From contig NZ_SMYL01000004.1 of the NCBI RefSeq assembly GCF_004358105.1, positions 248,001-312,000 on the forward strand: a stretch of DNA of 64,000 nucleotides, given 5' to 3'. The DNA is from Sapientia aquatica (GTDB lineage Bacteria; Pseudomonadota; Gammaproteobacteria; Burkholderiales; Burkholderiaceae_D). A program made the translations under genes and the position numbers. The stretch's first letter is position 1; each line of letters opens with the position of its first letter. The notes beneath the pieces are model-generated. The model saw only the letters and a list, made by a program, of their open reading frames with translations. It ran no database searches and was not told the origin of the DNA. Below, piece by piece: positions 8,722-18,278 of this stretch.

Positions 8722-9516
8722 TCAAGCGAGATAAATCTCGCCTTCAAGATACTTTTTGGCATAACCCGAAACAAATACGCGCTCAACCTCAACCCGGCAT
8801 TGCAACACACCGCCGCGCTTAGAGGCTTGCAGCGCGATTAAATTAAGCGAACCAATTTGGGACGACCAATACGGCGCCAGCCCCGCGTGGATGGAACCCG
8901 TTACAGGATCTTCTGCACCACCATTGGCAGGCCAAAAATAACGTGACACAAAATCAAACTTGCTGCCACGCGCCGTCACCACCACATCGAGTGGCCCTAA
9001 ACTAGCGATCTGTGCCAGATCAGGTACAACGTCCAACACTTGCTGCTCGCTGTCGTAAATCGCAAAGTAGGCTTGCTGATTGACCAACACCTTGGCTGGC
9101 GTAATGGATAAGCCATTGAGCAAAGGTAGCGGAATCGTCTCGACCGGCACTGGATCACGCCGCGGGAAGTTCATTTCTAAGCGACCATCGAGCTGCTTTT
9201 TAACACTCAAATTGCCCACCGCTGGCGCATGTAATTTAATCTCGGTAAGGTTGAGATTCTGTTCAAAAATCACAAAGGCACTGGCCAGCGTCGCATGACC
9301 ACAAAATGGCATTTCGGTCAGCGGAGAGAACCAACGAATGTGATACACACCGTCGCTGTCTTGCACAAAGAAAGCCGTCTCGGATAAATTGTTTTCGCTC
9401 GCAATCGCCTGCATGGTTTGCTCCGGCAACCAATGCGTCAACGGTACCACTGCGGCTGGATTACCTTTAAATAATTCCTTGGTAAAGGCATCGATAATGT
9501 GGAGCTTTAATTTCAT
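8722..9516 (-). CDS. PhzF-family isomerase-like protein
   Basis: 264 residues from the ATG at 9516 (MKLKLHIIDAFTKELFKGNP); an upstream in-frame TTG at 9540 is less likely. The fold is the diaminopimelate-epimerase-like PhzF fold. ENNLSETAFF places the catalytic Glu near residue 46, PFCGHATLASAF is the conserved substrate loop, and DPVTGSIHAGLA is the second conserved loop. The best known member isomerises dihydro-3-hydroxyanthranilate in phenazine synthesis, but most members have unknown substrates. No phenazine genes are present, so an uncharacterised isomerase or epimerase is the safest call. A perfect GCGAGAT-AA-ATCTCGC palindrome spans its last codons. Confidence 0.88.
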   Translation of the reverse strand: MKLKLHIIDAFTKELFKGNPAAVVPLTHWLPEQTMQAIASENNLSETAFFVQDSDGVYHIRWFSPLTEMPFCGHATLASAFVIFEQNLNLTEIKLHAPAVGNLSVKKQLDGRLEMNFPRRDPVPVETIPLPLLNGLSITPAKVLVNQQAYFAIYDSEQQVLDVVPDLAQIASLGPLDVVVTARGSKFDFVSRYFWPANGGAEDPVTGSIHAGLAPYWSSQIGSLNLIALQASKRGGVLQCRVEVERVFVSGYAKKYLEGEIYLA

Positions 9517-9606
9517 GATGGTGGATTTACCGTGATTCAATTAGGTTGGTTCGGTTCAGCGCGTTATGCTAACACCGCTTAACTTTTTCCGGCGCGGTCA
9601 CGCTTC

Positions 9607-10668
9607 TTAATTGCCTTGCTCTTGCGCGGCTTGTCTAAAGCGCTGAATGCGTGCCTCGTCAGACGGATGGCTGGCACTAAAATCGGTGGCGACTCGCATC
9701 CAACTGGGCATGTCGCCTAAATCATCTTTCGCTGATTTTTTATGCAATAGCTCAAATAAATTCGCCATCTGAATAGTTGAATAGCCAAGCTCGTGGAAGC
9801 GCTTGATCGCGAATTCATCCGCTTGCGCTTCCATATTGCGCGAATATTCACTATGAATCAACGCGACCGGCATCGCCGTTATCACCGCGCTAAAGTCACC
9901 GAATAGACTAGCCGAAATCACCGCCAAGGCCGAATTGGAGAGCAACGCTTTGAGCGTATGTTTGTTCTCGACATGGCCTATTTCATGGGCAAAAACACCG
10001 GCTAATTGAATCGCTTGATCGCCTTTCAAATTGCCGGTCTTGGCGGTAATAGCGGCAATCATTTGATCTGTTACTACTATCGTGCCACCCGGCAGAGCGA
10101 CGGCATTGGCGCCCAAACTAGGTGCTCTGCGAAATAACAGCTTCATCGGAACGCGTGGGTGCGCGGGCGTAATGGCATCAAAAATTTTCTGTGCTTGCTC
10201 CATGCGCTGATCGCTTAAACCGCTTGGCGTAAAAAAGCCATTTTCGAGCGTGGGAATCAACTCTGCGCCAAGTTGTTGTTCGACCGAATCAGGAATGCGA
10301 GCCACCACTATTTCGGTCATTTTTGGGATACCCCAAAAATAAGCGCTCAACAACAACCCGATCATCACCCCAGTGGCGATTAACGCACCGACCCATTTTT
10401 GCTGCCAGCGCACGATTTGCGATGGTTGAAAATCGAGCGCCTTCTGCAAAGCAGCTTTCCCTTCGCTCGAGGCGACTTCAATATGAGCACCATTGCCTAA
10501 TTCTAAAAAACTAGGCGCAGCCAAAAATGGCTCGTTTAAGCGGAGCTGATCGATAGTGAAAAAGAGATTTATACCCTTTCCCAACAGATTAATAACATCA
10601 TCTTTTATGTGCAGTTCAACCGATTGCGCTGCGGCACTTCGACCATCAAAGTAAGTTGCTGAAATCAT
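9607..10668 (-). CDS. M48-family membrane zinc metallopeptidase
   Basis: 353 residues. A soluble N-terminal part (1-90) precedes one transmembrane helix at about 93-113, and then the peptidase domain. HEIGH at 228-232 is the zinc motif HExxH, and ExxxD at 280-284 (EAQADEFA) supplies the third ligand, as in HtpX/Ste24/BepA relatives. Such proteases act in envelope protein quality control. The gene starts 8 bases after the stop of the DUF898 gene, so the two are probably co-transcribed and may work together at the inner membrane. Its particular substrate is unknown. Confidence 0.9.
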   Translation of the reverse strand: MISATYFDGRSAAAQSVELHIKDDVINLLGKGINLFFTIDQLRLNEPFLAAPSFLELGNGAHIEVASSEGKAALQKALDFQPSQIVRWQQKWVGALIATGVMIGLLLSAYFWGIPKMTEIVVARIPDSVEQQLGAELIPTLENGFFTPSGLSDQRMEQAQKIFDAITPAHPRVPMKLLFRRAPSLGANAVALPGGTIVVTDQMIAAITAKTGNLKGDQAIQLAGVFAHEIGHVENKHTLKALLSNSALAVISASLFGDFSAVITAMPVALIHSEYSRNMEAQADEFAIKRFHELGYSTIQMANLFELLHKKSAKDDLGDMPSWMRVATDFSASHPSDEARIQRFRQAAQEQGN

Positions 10669-10676
10669 AGTTAGCC

Positions 10677-12008
10677 TTAAAAAGAGAGATCGATATCGAA
10701 TAAATCCGCTGCGCTGTCACCGCTGGCGGCCACGCTTTGCGCATGGTGCGATTGTGTGACCAAGTCGAATGAACTACCCGTCAACGACATGTGCGCTAGG
10801 CGATATTGGTAGGTGCGAATCACAGCGAAAGGGCGATACAAACCCAAGGTCAATAAAGTCAGGACGAGGTTGATGGTTTGTAACCATAGGAACGAACCAA
10901 ACTTTAATTCCGAGCGTATCGTAAAGCCCGGAAACTGGGTGTTATTCCAGACCAAATTCCAAATCCGCACTTGCAAAAATGGGCCTGCAATTAAATACAT
11001 TGTGTAGGCGCAGAGTAGACCAAATCCGAATCCGCTGACCATCATCCAAGTCGTCGACGTATTGACATCTTTATGGAAAATCGCGCTCAGAATTCCGATT
11101 GATACGAAGAATAAAATAAACATCCCAATGAGCAGGCCGATGCCAAAACCAAAGGACACCAGATACGGTTTGATCAAGGAGAAAATAGAACCGCTATAGC
11201 TAGCCGGTTGATCGCCATACGCCAGATAAGACTGTTGAAACCGCTTCATGCTGGCATGAATGATAGGCCACGACAGATACAACACGATCAGCATCGATCC
11301 CAAAACAATTGGCTCTTCGGGAAACAGCGCTCCAGCCAAAGCAGGCAATAAAAATATCGCTAGCAACGGCGCATAGCTCACATACGCGCCCGATAAATGA
11401 CCGGTGAAATCAAATCGTACTCCGCGATAACTGGTGTTGCGCAAACGGAAGCGCAAGGCATTGCGCAATAGCCAAGGCATGATAACGAACAACACGCTGA
11501 TCACGACAACGCCAAAAATTTTTGAAAATCCAAATGCGTAGTGGTAGGCAACCAACAGCAGCACTGCGATTAATCGGCCTTTTAAAATCGCCATCGGGTT
11601 ACCGTGGAAGTTCATCACCGCGCCAGCGATTTGCGTGTTGCGATCAAAATATTGCAGCCTTCGGACTTTGGCCCATGCGGAATAAATTCCCAGCGTTGCC
11701 AAGGTCAGGCACAGATTAACTATCCAAATCTTAAAATATTCGGCACCCGAACCGGTAAAGTGAAAACGATGGATATTGGATGGGGCAGGATTCGTCGCTT
11801 CCTGCTCGGCCGCTGGATCAGCCACCGGTGTCATAGGCGGCGAATTTTGAGAAGAATCATTCGTAGTGGCCTCCAGCGTGTCGGGCCGCAAAAATTGAGC
11901 GACTTGCTCGGGCGATGCATCCGCGGGACATAAACAGACTAAACAGTAATGGGAATCTAAATTATTGGATTGGCCGCACGCAGCACATTTCCAGTCATCA
12001 TTTGGCAT
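10677..12008 (-). CDS. DUF898 (YjgN-like) membrane protein with an N-terminal zinc ribbon
   Basis: 443 residues. CAAC at 8-11 and CLVC at 27-30 form a small zinc-ribbon-like four-Cys module. A Pro/Thr-rich linker follows to about 80, then a polytopic region of the DUF898/YjgN family, which shows as two related halves (FHFTGSGAEYFKIWIVNLCL and WNNTQFPGFTIRSELKFGSF). The family function is unknown. The zinc ribbon may report on redox or metal, or bind a partner. It lies 8 bases upstream of the M48 protease. Its AGGA ribosome site is part of a perfect palindrome at 12017-12030. Confidence 0.85.
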   Translation of the reverse strand: MPNDDWKCAACGQSNNLDSHYCLVCLCPADASPEQVAQFLRPDTLEATTNDSSQNSPPMTPVADPAAEQEATNPAPSNIHRFHFTGSGAEYFKIWIVNLCLTLATLGIYSAWAKVRRLQYFDRNTQIAGAVMNFHGNPMAILKGRLIAVLLLVAYHYAFGFSKIFGVVVISVLFVIMPWLLRNALRFRLRNTSYRGVRFDFTGHLSGAYVSYAPLLAIFLLPALAGALFPEEPIVLGSMLIVLYLSWPIIHASMKRFQQSYLAYGDQPASYSGSIFSLIKPYLVSFGFGIGLLIGMFILFFVSIGILSAIFHKDVNTSTTWMMVSGFGFGLLCAYTMYLIAGPFLQVRIWNLVWNNTQFPGFTIRSELKFGSFLWLQTINLVLTLLTLGLYRPFAVIRTYQYRLAHMSLTGSSFDLVTQSHHAQSVAASGDSAADLFDIDLSF

Positions 12009-12361
12009 GAATTTATCCTATTCGAATAGGTTGTGAACTATTGGGCAGAAACGACTCGGTGCTCGGTTAGACGCACTGCTGTTATTAGCGCGGCAGTACT
12101 GCTTTAGAACAAAAGTTGCTATTTGGCATCGTCATCGAGCGTAGCGAGTAAATATCGGCTTGTAAATGCCCTAAATAGGGCATTAGCGGCTAGCAGGTCT
12201 TGATGTACCGCTTATTGTTTAAACGGCGCGGGACGAAAATGTTATCTCGTTAAATTCAAGGCATAACAATTCCAATAAAGCTCTACAATATCGCCCGAAC
12301 GCGCCCCGCACCATCGGGGCTGCTAACAAAATAACAACCCCGCCCATAACGTGGAGATAGC
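12009..12361. other. Divergent intergenic region between DUF898 and fhs
   Basis: 353 bases with no convincing gene. It contains the perfect palindrome CCTATTCGAATAGG at 12017-12030, which overlaps the ribosome site of the DUF898 gene. It also contains one copy of the dispersed palindrome at 12166-12183, and a GCCCCG-N6-CGGGGC hairpin at 12303-12320 in the fhs leader. Both divergent promoters should lie here. Confidence 0.6.
12166..12183. repeat. Dispersed palindrome, copy 1 (TGCCCTA-AA-TAGGGCA)
   Basis: ATGCCCTAAATAGGGCAT, a 7-2-7 inverted repeat with matching A/T flanks. It lies 158 bases from the DUF898 start and 179 from the fhs start. This copy and copy 3 (39293) also share the six preceding bases TTGTAA, giving 24 identical bases. 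Confidence 0.85.
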
Positions 12362-14050
12362 ATGATCCCATCGGATATAGACATTGCCCAGGCCGCCAGC
12401 CTTACACCGATTTTGCAGTTAGCCCAAGACAAACTTGGCATTCCACCCGAAGCGCTTGAGCCCTACGGCCATTACAAAGCCAAAATTGACTTAACTTGGC
12501 TAGATAAGCAAACCGCGCCGCAAGGCAAATTAATTTTAGTCACCGCCATCAGCCCAACTCCGGCGGGCGAAGGTAAAACCACCACGTCGATTGGATTAGC
12601 CGATGCGTTGAACCGCATTGGTAAGCGCACATTGGTCGCGCTGCGGGAGCCGTCGCTCGGGCCGGTATTTGGTATGAAGGGCGGCGCTGCTGGTGGCGGA
12701 TATTCGCAAGTCGTTCCGATGGAAGACATCAACCTGCATTTCACTGGCGACTTCAACGCGATTGCATTGGCGCACAATTTATTGGCGGCGTTGATTGATA
12801 ACCACATCCATCACGGCAACGAATTGGGGTTTGATTCACGCCGTATTGTGTGGCGGCGCGTGATGGACATGAACGACCGCGCACTGCGCTCAACAGTCGT
12901 GTCGCTCGGTGGCCCGGGTAACGGTTTCCCGCGTGAAGATGGTTTTGATATTGTGGTCGCCTCCGAAGTGATGGCGATTTTTTGTTTAGCCACATCGCGC
13001 AAAGATTTAAAACAACGTCTAGGCAACATCATCGTTGGCTACACCCGCGCACAAACGCCGATCCGCGCACGCGATTTACAAGCCGAAGGCGCGATGGCGG
13101 TGTTGCTCAAAGACGCGATCAAACCCAACTTAGTACAAACTTTAGAAAACACGCCCGCTATTATCCACGGCGGCCCGTTCGCCAATATCGCGCATGGCTG
13201 CAATTCCGTTACCGCGACCAACGCGGCACTCAAATTAGGTGAATATGTCGTCACCGAAGCAGGTTTCGGTGCGGATCTAGGCGCGGAAAAATTCATCGAT
13301 ATCAAATGCCGCAAATCCGGTTTGCGTCCCGACGCAGTCGTTGTGGTTGCCACCTTGCGCGCGCTGAAATACCACGGCGGCGTGCAAGCCAACGATTTCA
13401 ACACGCCCAACCTCGCCGCGCTACAGCAAGGCGTGAGCAATCTAGAGCGCCACGTTAACAATATGAGGGAAAATTTTGGCTTACCGTGCACCGTCGCCAT
13501 CAATCACCGCACCACCGACACCCAAGAAGAATTGGATTGGCTGATTAATCACATGGGCCAACTTGGCGTGCAAGTGGTCGTCACGCGCCACTGGGCCGAG
13601 GGTTCTGCCGGAGCGGTTGAGCTAGCCAACACCGTGGTCAAATCGATCGAATCCAAGAGCGCCGATTTACAATCTGGCCTGAAATTTCTGTACCAAGACA
13701 GCGACACACTGTGGGACAAAATGCATACCATCGCTACCCGCATTTATGGTGCCGCCAATATTTCCGCCGACGCCGCCGTGCGCGCCAAAATCGACAAGCT
13801 GCAAGCCGACGGTTTCGGCCACTATCCGGTATGCGTCGCCAAGACTCAGTATTCGTTCTCGACCGATCCCAAACTGATCGGCGCACCAAGCGGCCACACG
13901 ATTAATATCCGCGAAGTGCGCCTAGCTGCCGGTGCGGAATTTGTCGTGATGATCTGCGGCGATATCATGACCATGCCCGGTTTGCCCAAAGTACCGGCGT
14001 CGACTCGAATTGATATTGATGACGAGGGACGGGTTACTGGCTTGTTTTAA
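12362..14050 (+). CDS. fhs: Formate-tetrahydrofolate ligase (10-formyl-THF synthetase)
   Basis: A 562-residue full-length enzyme that joins formate to tetrahydrofolate using ATP to make 10-formyl-THF for one-carbon metabolism in the cytoplasm. The ATP-binding loop [13 protein letters not shown] lies near residues 66-78. Further family blocks are [41 protein letters not shown] and the C-terminal [15 protein letters not shown]-like segment ([17 protein letters not shown]). GGAGA seven bases before the ATG supports the start. It stands alone, without folD or purU next to it. A GC-rich hairpin lies about 40 bases upstream. corA follows 14 bases downstream and may share the transcript. Confidence 0.97.
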   Translation: MIPSDIDIAQAASLTPILQLAQDKLGIPPEALEPYGHYKAKIDLTWLDKQTAPQGKLILVTAISPTPAGEGKTTTSIGLADALNRIGKRTLVALREPSLGPVFGMKGGAAGGGYSQVVPMEDINLHFTGDFNAIALAHNLLAALIDNHIHHGNELGFDSRRIVWRRVMDMNDRALRSTVVSLGGPGNGFPREDGFDIVVASEVMAIFCLATSRKDLKQRLGNIIVGYTRAQTPIRARDLQAEGAMAVLLKDAIKPNLVQTLENTPAIIHGGPFANIAHGCNSVTATNAALKLGEYVVTEAGFGADLGAEKFIDIKCRKSGLRPDAVVVVATLRALKYHGGVQANDFNTPNLAALQQGVSNLERHVNNMRENFGLPCTVAINHRTTDTQEELDWLINHMGQLGVQVVVTRHWAEGSAGAVELANTVVKSIESKSADLQSGLKFLYQDSDTLWDKMHTIATRIYGAANISADAAVRAKIDKLQADGFGHYPVCVAKTQYSFSTDPKLIGAPSGHTINIREVRLAAGAEFVVMICGDIMTMPGLPKVPASTRIDIDDEGRVTGLF

Positions 14051-14064
14051 CTTGGACTATTGCA

Positions 14065-15129
14065 ATGAGCGATTTAAATCACGACACCTTACCAACTGAC
14101 ACAGACTTTGCTGTCGCTGCCATCAAAAGCACGCGCAAAGACACCAAGAATTTGCCCGCCAAAGCCGTGTGGCAAATTCAGTTTGATGCGGATAAGGTCG
14201 ATGTGCAAACCTTCAAACCCAAAGACTTTGTGCCGACGCTTGATCACCAAGGTACTCAGTGGTTGCACTTTGTGGGTATACACGATGGGGCAACGTTAGA
14301 ACGCGTATTGCAGCCTTTTCAAATTCACCCGCTGGTGATTGAGGACATTCTTAATAACAAGCATTTACCCAAGATCGAAGCCTATAGCGACTTTTTGTTC
14401 TTTGTCGGCCAAGCGCTGATGTATCACAAGCAGCGCTTGGTGGTCGATCAAATTTGTATGATTGTTGGCAAAAATTATGTGCTGACTTTTCAGACTCGAC
14501 CCTTAGGGATTTTTAGTTTGGTGCGAGAAAATTTACAAGCCAATCATGGAGCGCTGCGCAGCAAGGGTGCAGACTTTTTGGCTTATACCTTGATCGATTG
14601 TCTGGTCGATGATTATTTTGCGGTACTGGGGCAATTTGAAGGCAAAGTAGAAGAGGTCGATAAGATTTTGTTCGAGCCTAAGCAGGATAAAATTTTGCAG
14701 CGTATTCATAGTTTAAAACACGAAACCACGCGTTTTCGCCATGCGTTGTTGCCTTTGCGTGAAAGCCTTAATCAAATTGTGCGCGGCGACTTTAATATGT
14801 TTAACGCAGAAACCCGTTTGTTCGCGCGCGATGCGTATGACCACACGGTGCATTTGATCGAGTCCCTGGACAGTGCGCGCGAGATGGTGTCGAACATGAC
14901 CGATTTGTATTTATCGTTTCAATCGCACCATTTAAATATTCAAATTCGCTTGCTGACCGTGATTACGATCATGATGATGCCGCTGACCTTGATTGCGGGG
15001 ATTTACGGCATGAATTTTGACAATATGCCAGAGCTGCATTGGAAATATGGTTACTTCATTATTCTCGGCGTGATGGCATTAATTAGCAGCGCGATGTGCT
15101 GGATTTTTTATAAAAAAGGCTGGCTGTAA
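14065..15129 (+). CDS. corA: CorA-family magnesium/cobalt transporter
   Basis: 354 residues: a large cytoplasmic N-terminal domain followed by two transmembrane helices at the C-terminus. The signature GMN lies at about 315-317 (YGMNFDNMPELHWKYGYF) in the loop between TM1 and TM2, which forms the pore selectivity filter of the pentamer. The basic C-terminus YKKGWL is also typical. The family mediates Mg2+ uptake and can carry Co2+ or Ni2+; the exact ion cannot be fixed from sequence. It follows fhs by 14 bases and is separated from the convergent downstream gene by a strong bidirectional terminator. Confidence 0.94.
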   Translation: MSDLNHDTLPTDTDFAVAAIKSTRKDTKNLPAKAVWQIQFDADKVDVQTFKPKDFVPTLDHQGTQWLHFVGIHDGATLERVLQPFQIHPLVIEDILNNKHLPKIEAYSDFLFFVGQALMYHKQRLVVDQICMIVGKNYVLTFQTRPLGIFSLVRENLQANHGALRSKGADFLAYTLIDCLVDDYFAVLGQFEGKVEEVDKILFEPKQDKILQRIHSLKHETTRFRHALLPLRESLNQIVRGDFNMFNAETRLFARDAYDHTVHLIESLDSAREMVSNMTDLYLSFQSHHLNIQIRLLTVITIMMMPLTLIAGIYGMNFDNMPELHWKYGYFIILGVMALISSAMCWIFYKKGWL

Positions 15130-15156
15130 GCGGCTTTAAATATTAACTGCACAAAT

Positions 15157-15196
15157 AAAAGGGCGACCTCAACTGGGCCGCCCTTTTACTTTTTTA
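15157..15196. terminator. Bidirectional Rho-independent terminator between corA and the convergent gene
   Basis: AAAAGGGCG (15157-15165) pairs with CGCCCTTTT (15179-15187). T-rich sequence follows on the plus strand and A-rich sequence precedes the stem, so the hairpin can end transcripts from both sides. Confidence 0.85.
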
Positions 15197-15216
15197 CTCA
15201 AGAGTTTTTAACTACA

Positions 15217-15894
15217 CTAATCTTTCTCAATATCCTGATTCGCATCGTTCTTAATAAAGCCCTCGTCATTAATCACAAAGACTTTTGGAGAGATCGGATG
15301 ACGCTCTACTTTGGTTACTGTCCAGACTGCTTTGCCATCTTGATCCAAAATCAACAACGGAATGCGGGAACGCTCGCTCCAGCAAATTTGGGTAGTGCGG
15401 TCTTGCTGAGTTAAGCCGTACCACTTGCACGCATCCAGCGCCTTGGGAGCGTTGGCAGGTGCAGCAATCGCAGCCAATTGGTAATCGCCTTTGGGATGAC
15501 GCAGTCCGTGCGCTAAGTCATACCAATCGGTGAAGTTACCGATGCGATACAAGTTGGTGCGATCAACGCGCGTATGGATTTTCTTTTTTAAATCCAAGAC
15601 CGACATTTGAAACTCCGCCTCGCCCGCAGCGCGGGTCGCGTAGGTTTCTAAACTATCGTCGGTGCGGCGTTTTAAGCGTTGCTGTCCGTCGCGCCAGACT
15701 TCCAATTGATGCTCACCGCTTTGGTTCTGGTAAGTTGCTTGATAATGAATCGAGCTTGGTTCGGCTTTGTCGCTAAAGACTTTATCAAACGTGAGATCTT
15801 TGGCAAACGCTACGTGGGCTACACAGCTCGCCGCACACAACACGGCGAGCTGGCCTCCGAACGCTTTTGCATTACTGAGGAAAGAAAACTTCAT
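15217..15894 (-). CDS. Secreted protein of unknown function, coupled to a phosphoesterase gene
   Basis: 225 residues with a signal peptide (MKFSFLSNAKAFGGQLAVLC... cleavage near AFA-KDL). The mature protein has mixed alpha/beta character, two cysteines (CKWYG and ICWSE) and no motif I recognise. The start codon overlaps the stop of the upstream lipoprotein phosphoesterase as TAATG, which points to translational coupling and a shared role. The pattern VWRDGQQRLKRRTDD and the later strands resemble periplasmic lipoprotein-chaperone or outer-membrane-binding folds only vaguely. I give no function. A bidirectional terminator follows. Confidence 0.75.
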   Translation of the reverse strand: MKFSFLSNAKAFGGQLAVLCAASCVAHVAFAKDLTFDKVFSDKAEPSSIHYQATYQNQSGEHQLEVWRDGQQRLKRRTDDSLETYATRAAGEAEFQMSVLDLKKKIHTRVDRTNLYRIGNFTDWYDLAHGLRHPKGDYQLAAIAAPANAPKALDACKWYGLTQQDRTTQICWSERSRIPLLILDQDGKAVWTVTKVERHPISPKVFVINDEGFIKNDANQDIEKD

Positions 15895-18053
15895 TATTGA
15901 CGAACCGCCTTTGCTGAATCGAAGTAACGGTAGGTCTTACCATCGATGGTCAAATCTTTGACATTCAAGTTAATGGTGTAAGAACCGACAGTCAACGCTG
16001 AATCGGCCGTCGCACCTGTTGGGTCGGTTGGCAATTCAAAGCGCAGACCAGTTGCCGCAGCCGTTGGCGTGACGACCGACGGTACTACTGTGGCTGCCGA
16101 CTTGCTCGCTGGCGTCACCAAGGCTTCGTTCAAAATACGACCATCGGCTTGTGGCATGGACAAACCTAACAAATACGCCACTGTTGGCGCAACGTCCACG
16201 TTACCCGATGGATTGCTGATTGTGCCAGCAACAAACGATGGGCCGTTAGCGATCAAGGTATTGTGTACGTCAGTCACACCGAAACTACCGTGCATACCGT
16301 GCTGACCTGCGCCGAAGCTTTCAAACTCGATACCTGGGTAACCTTGGATTGAGACTGTGCTGTCCCAGTTGAAGCTCACCACTACGTCAGGTTGGCCGTT
16401 GTTTTGGCGGGTCGTATTTTCTAAATTGACTTGCGCCATTTGCAATGTACCTGGGATGGAACCGTAACGGCTGTCGACAAAAATCGCACCGTATTCTTCA
16501 CGTTGCTGCAAGAATTTAACCAAGTTCTGCACCGTCGTTGCATCGTGACCTGGGACGTAGAAGTAGTCCGAACCACCGTTAGCAGCAACAACGATGCCGT
16601 TAGTTGGCAAGCTACCTGGGGCTGGTACTGGGAAAGATGCGACGGGTGTTGCTAAGGTTGAGCTGATCGCTTGGTATTTAGTACCGGCTGTGCCGCATAA
16701 CGCGCCAGTGGTATCAATCTTGACTGGCACTGTTGGTACACCCGCGGCGTTTAAACCGTACATGGAATCGGTGGCGCACTTGCTACCGTCGAATGCTTTG
16801 AAACCACGGAAGGTCAACAAATCTGCTGAGCGCACGTCGCCAGAGAATGAATAACCACCAGAGGTAGCTACCGCGCCAATCGCAGCGGTGTTGGTACCGC
16901 TAGTCGAGCCGTTGACCAGCGGGCCGTTTGGCACTGTGGTCGAGGCTGTGATGTTACGCAACGGGTACAAGCTCAATGGGCCAGATACGCTGCTGTGACC
17001 GTGATCGGATACAACGATGATGTTCGTTGTGCTATCCAAACCATTGGCGCGCAACGCGGTAATCAATTCACCCAAACGTTGATCTTGCGAATGCAAGCCG
17101 GCTTTCATGTTAGCGGAACCTGGGCCATAACCGTGTTCGACGTTGTCTGGCGTACGGAACCAGATCAAGGACAACATTGGTTTTTTGACTGGCAGGATGT
17201 AGCTAGTAAAGACCGACATCATGTATTTGTTGGCCGCATCTTCTGGCGCACCTTGTGTGGTATCGCTTGCATCGCGCGCTGGAATCGTGATCACGCCATT
17301 TGGATCGTAAGCTGCTGTATTGAATTGGATGTAACCTGCGCGGCCAGTTGGATTACCGTTAGTAGAACTCAGCGTTACCGTGTTAGCACCGCTATAACCA
17401 TGCACCACGTTAGTTGGCAGAGCGTAGCCGTTGGTTTGCAAATCCGTTACCAAGCTGTAAGGAGCTGCGGTGTTTTCATCTAAGAAGTATCCACCTTGGG
17501 CCAAATCTTGGATGTAGGCGGCACCGGATTTACCGATAGTCGCGGTCACCAAGCCAGCGCTTTGCGCCGTAGCGAACAAGGATTTAACTAACAGCAGTTG
17601 GCCGCCGTAGTAGGTATTGAGTGTGGAGAGGACTTGATAGTCTTCGGTAAATACTGGATCGACGTAGTCCTGAGCTGCGCCATTCGCACCGGCACCAGCA
17701 GGAATCGTGTTACCGGAACCTTGTGGTGGAGTCCAGAACGTGTTGCCGTAGAAGCCGCTAGTTTTTGGGAATGAGCCAGTTGCAAACGACGAACCATTCA
17801 TCATGGTGAACGTTGGGTAAGTCGAATGGTTGTCCGAGAAATTCGCACCCGATTGACGCAAGGCGTACAAATTCGGTGTATCGGTTTGATTGATCGCGTC
17901 TGGGCGCATACCATCCCACACCATCACGATGGTACGCACTGCCGCAGCCGCTGGAGTTGATGGAACTACCGGTGCGGTATTGCTGGAGCTGCCACAGGCG
18001 CTCAGTAGAACGCTGCCGCTGAGTGCGGCAACAAGAGTAATCATAGATTTCAT
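15894..18053 (-). CDS. Lipoprotein phosphodiesterase of the alkaline phosphatase superfamily (nucleotide pyrophosphatase type)
   Basis: 719 residues. LLSAC at 16-20 is a lipobox, so the protein is probably anchored to the envelope. VWDGMRPDA near 45-53 provides a metal-binding Asp. YPTFTMMNGSSFATG at 79-93 aligns with the nucleophile region of NPP enzymes, with Thr83 the likely nucleophile. DNVEHGYGP and VVSDHGHSSVSG give the later metal ligands. The family cleaves phosphodiesters or pyrophosphates; the natural substrate is unknown. It is followed, with one base of overlap, by an uncharacterised secreted protein, and preceded 225 bases upstream by a second phosphoesterase. Together these form an extracytoplasmic phosphoester locus. 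Confidence 0.88.
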   Translation of the reverse strand: MKSMITLVAALSGSVLLSACGSSSNTAPVVPSTPAAAAVRTIVMVWDGMRPDAINQTDTPNLYALRQSGANFSDNHSTYPTFTMMNGSSFATGSFPKTSGFYGNTFWTPPQGSGNTIPAGAGANGAAQDYVDPVFTEDYQVLSTLNTYYGGQLLLVKSLFATAQSAGLVTATIGKSGAAYIQDLAQGGYFLDENTAAPYSLVTDLQTNGYALPTNVVHGYSGANTVTLSSTNGNPTGRAGYIQFNTAAYDPNGVITIPARDASDTTQGAPEDAANKYMMSVFTSYILPVKKPMLSLIWFRTPDNVEHGYGPGSANMKAGLHSQDQRLGELITALRANGLDSTTNIIVVSDHGHSSVSGPLSLYPLRNITASTTVPNGPLVNGSTSGTNTAAIGAVATSGGYSFSGDVRSADLLTFRGFKAFDGSKCATDSMYGLNAAGVPTVPVKIDTTGALCGTAGTKYQAISSTLATPVASFPVPAPGSLPTNGIVVAANGGSDYFYVPGHDATTVQNLVKFLQQREEYGAIFVDSRYGSIPGTLQMAQVNLENTTRQNNGQPDVVVSFNWDSTVSIQGYPGIEFESFGAGQHGMHGSFGVTDVHNTLIANGPSFVAGTISNPSGNVDVAPTVAYLLGLSMPQADGRILNEALVTPASKSAATVVPSVVTPTAAATGLRFELPTDPTGATADSALTVGSYTINLNVKDLTIDGKTYRYFDSAKAVRQ

Positions 18054-18278
18054 TTGCTAGTCATCCTGAAAAGTAAGTAACACCATTAATGAACGAACGA
18101 AACATCGGCGCAGATCGAGGATTTGCAACAAGTTCCGACCATCCCTAATCCACATTATCGAGACCCATTTACAGCGAGCTAGTTGGATCTCATCTAATCT
18201 ATTTAAAACAAAAACTACTTCTGCCACTCCACCAATCAAAACCGATGAAGCAGTCAGATTGGGCTGGAATTAACCGCC

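Noticed and set aside
18057-18239. 60-codon open frame on the minus strand between the two phosphoesterase genes
   Set aside because: No ribosome site, low-complexity composition unlike a conserved protein, and it fills a normal leader region.
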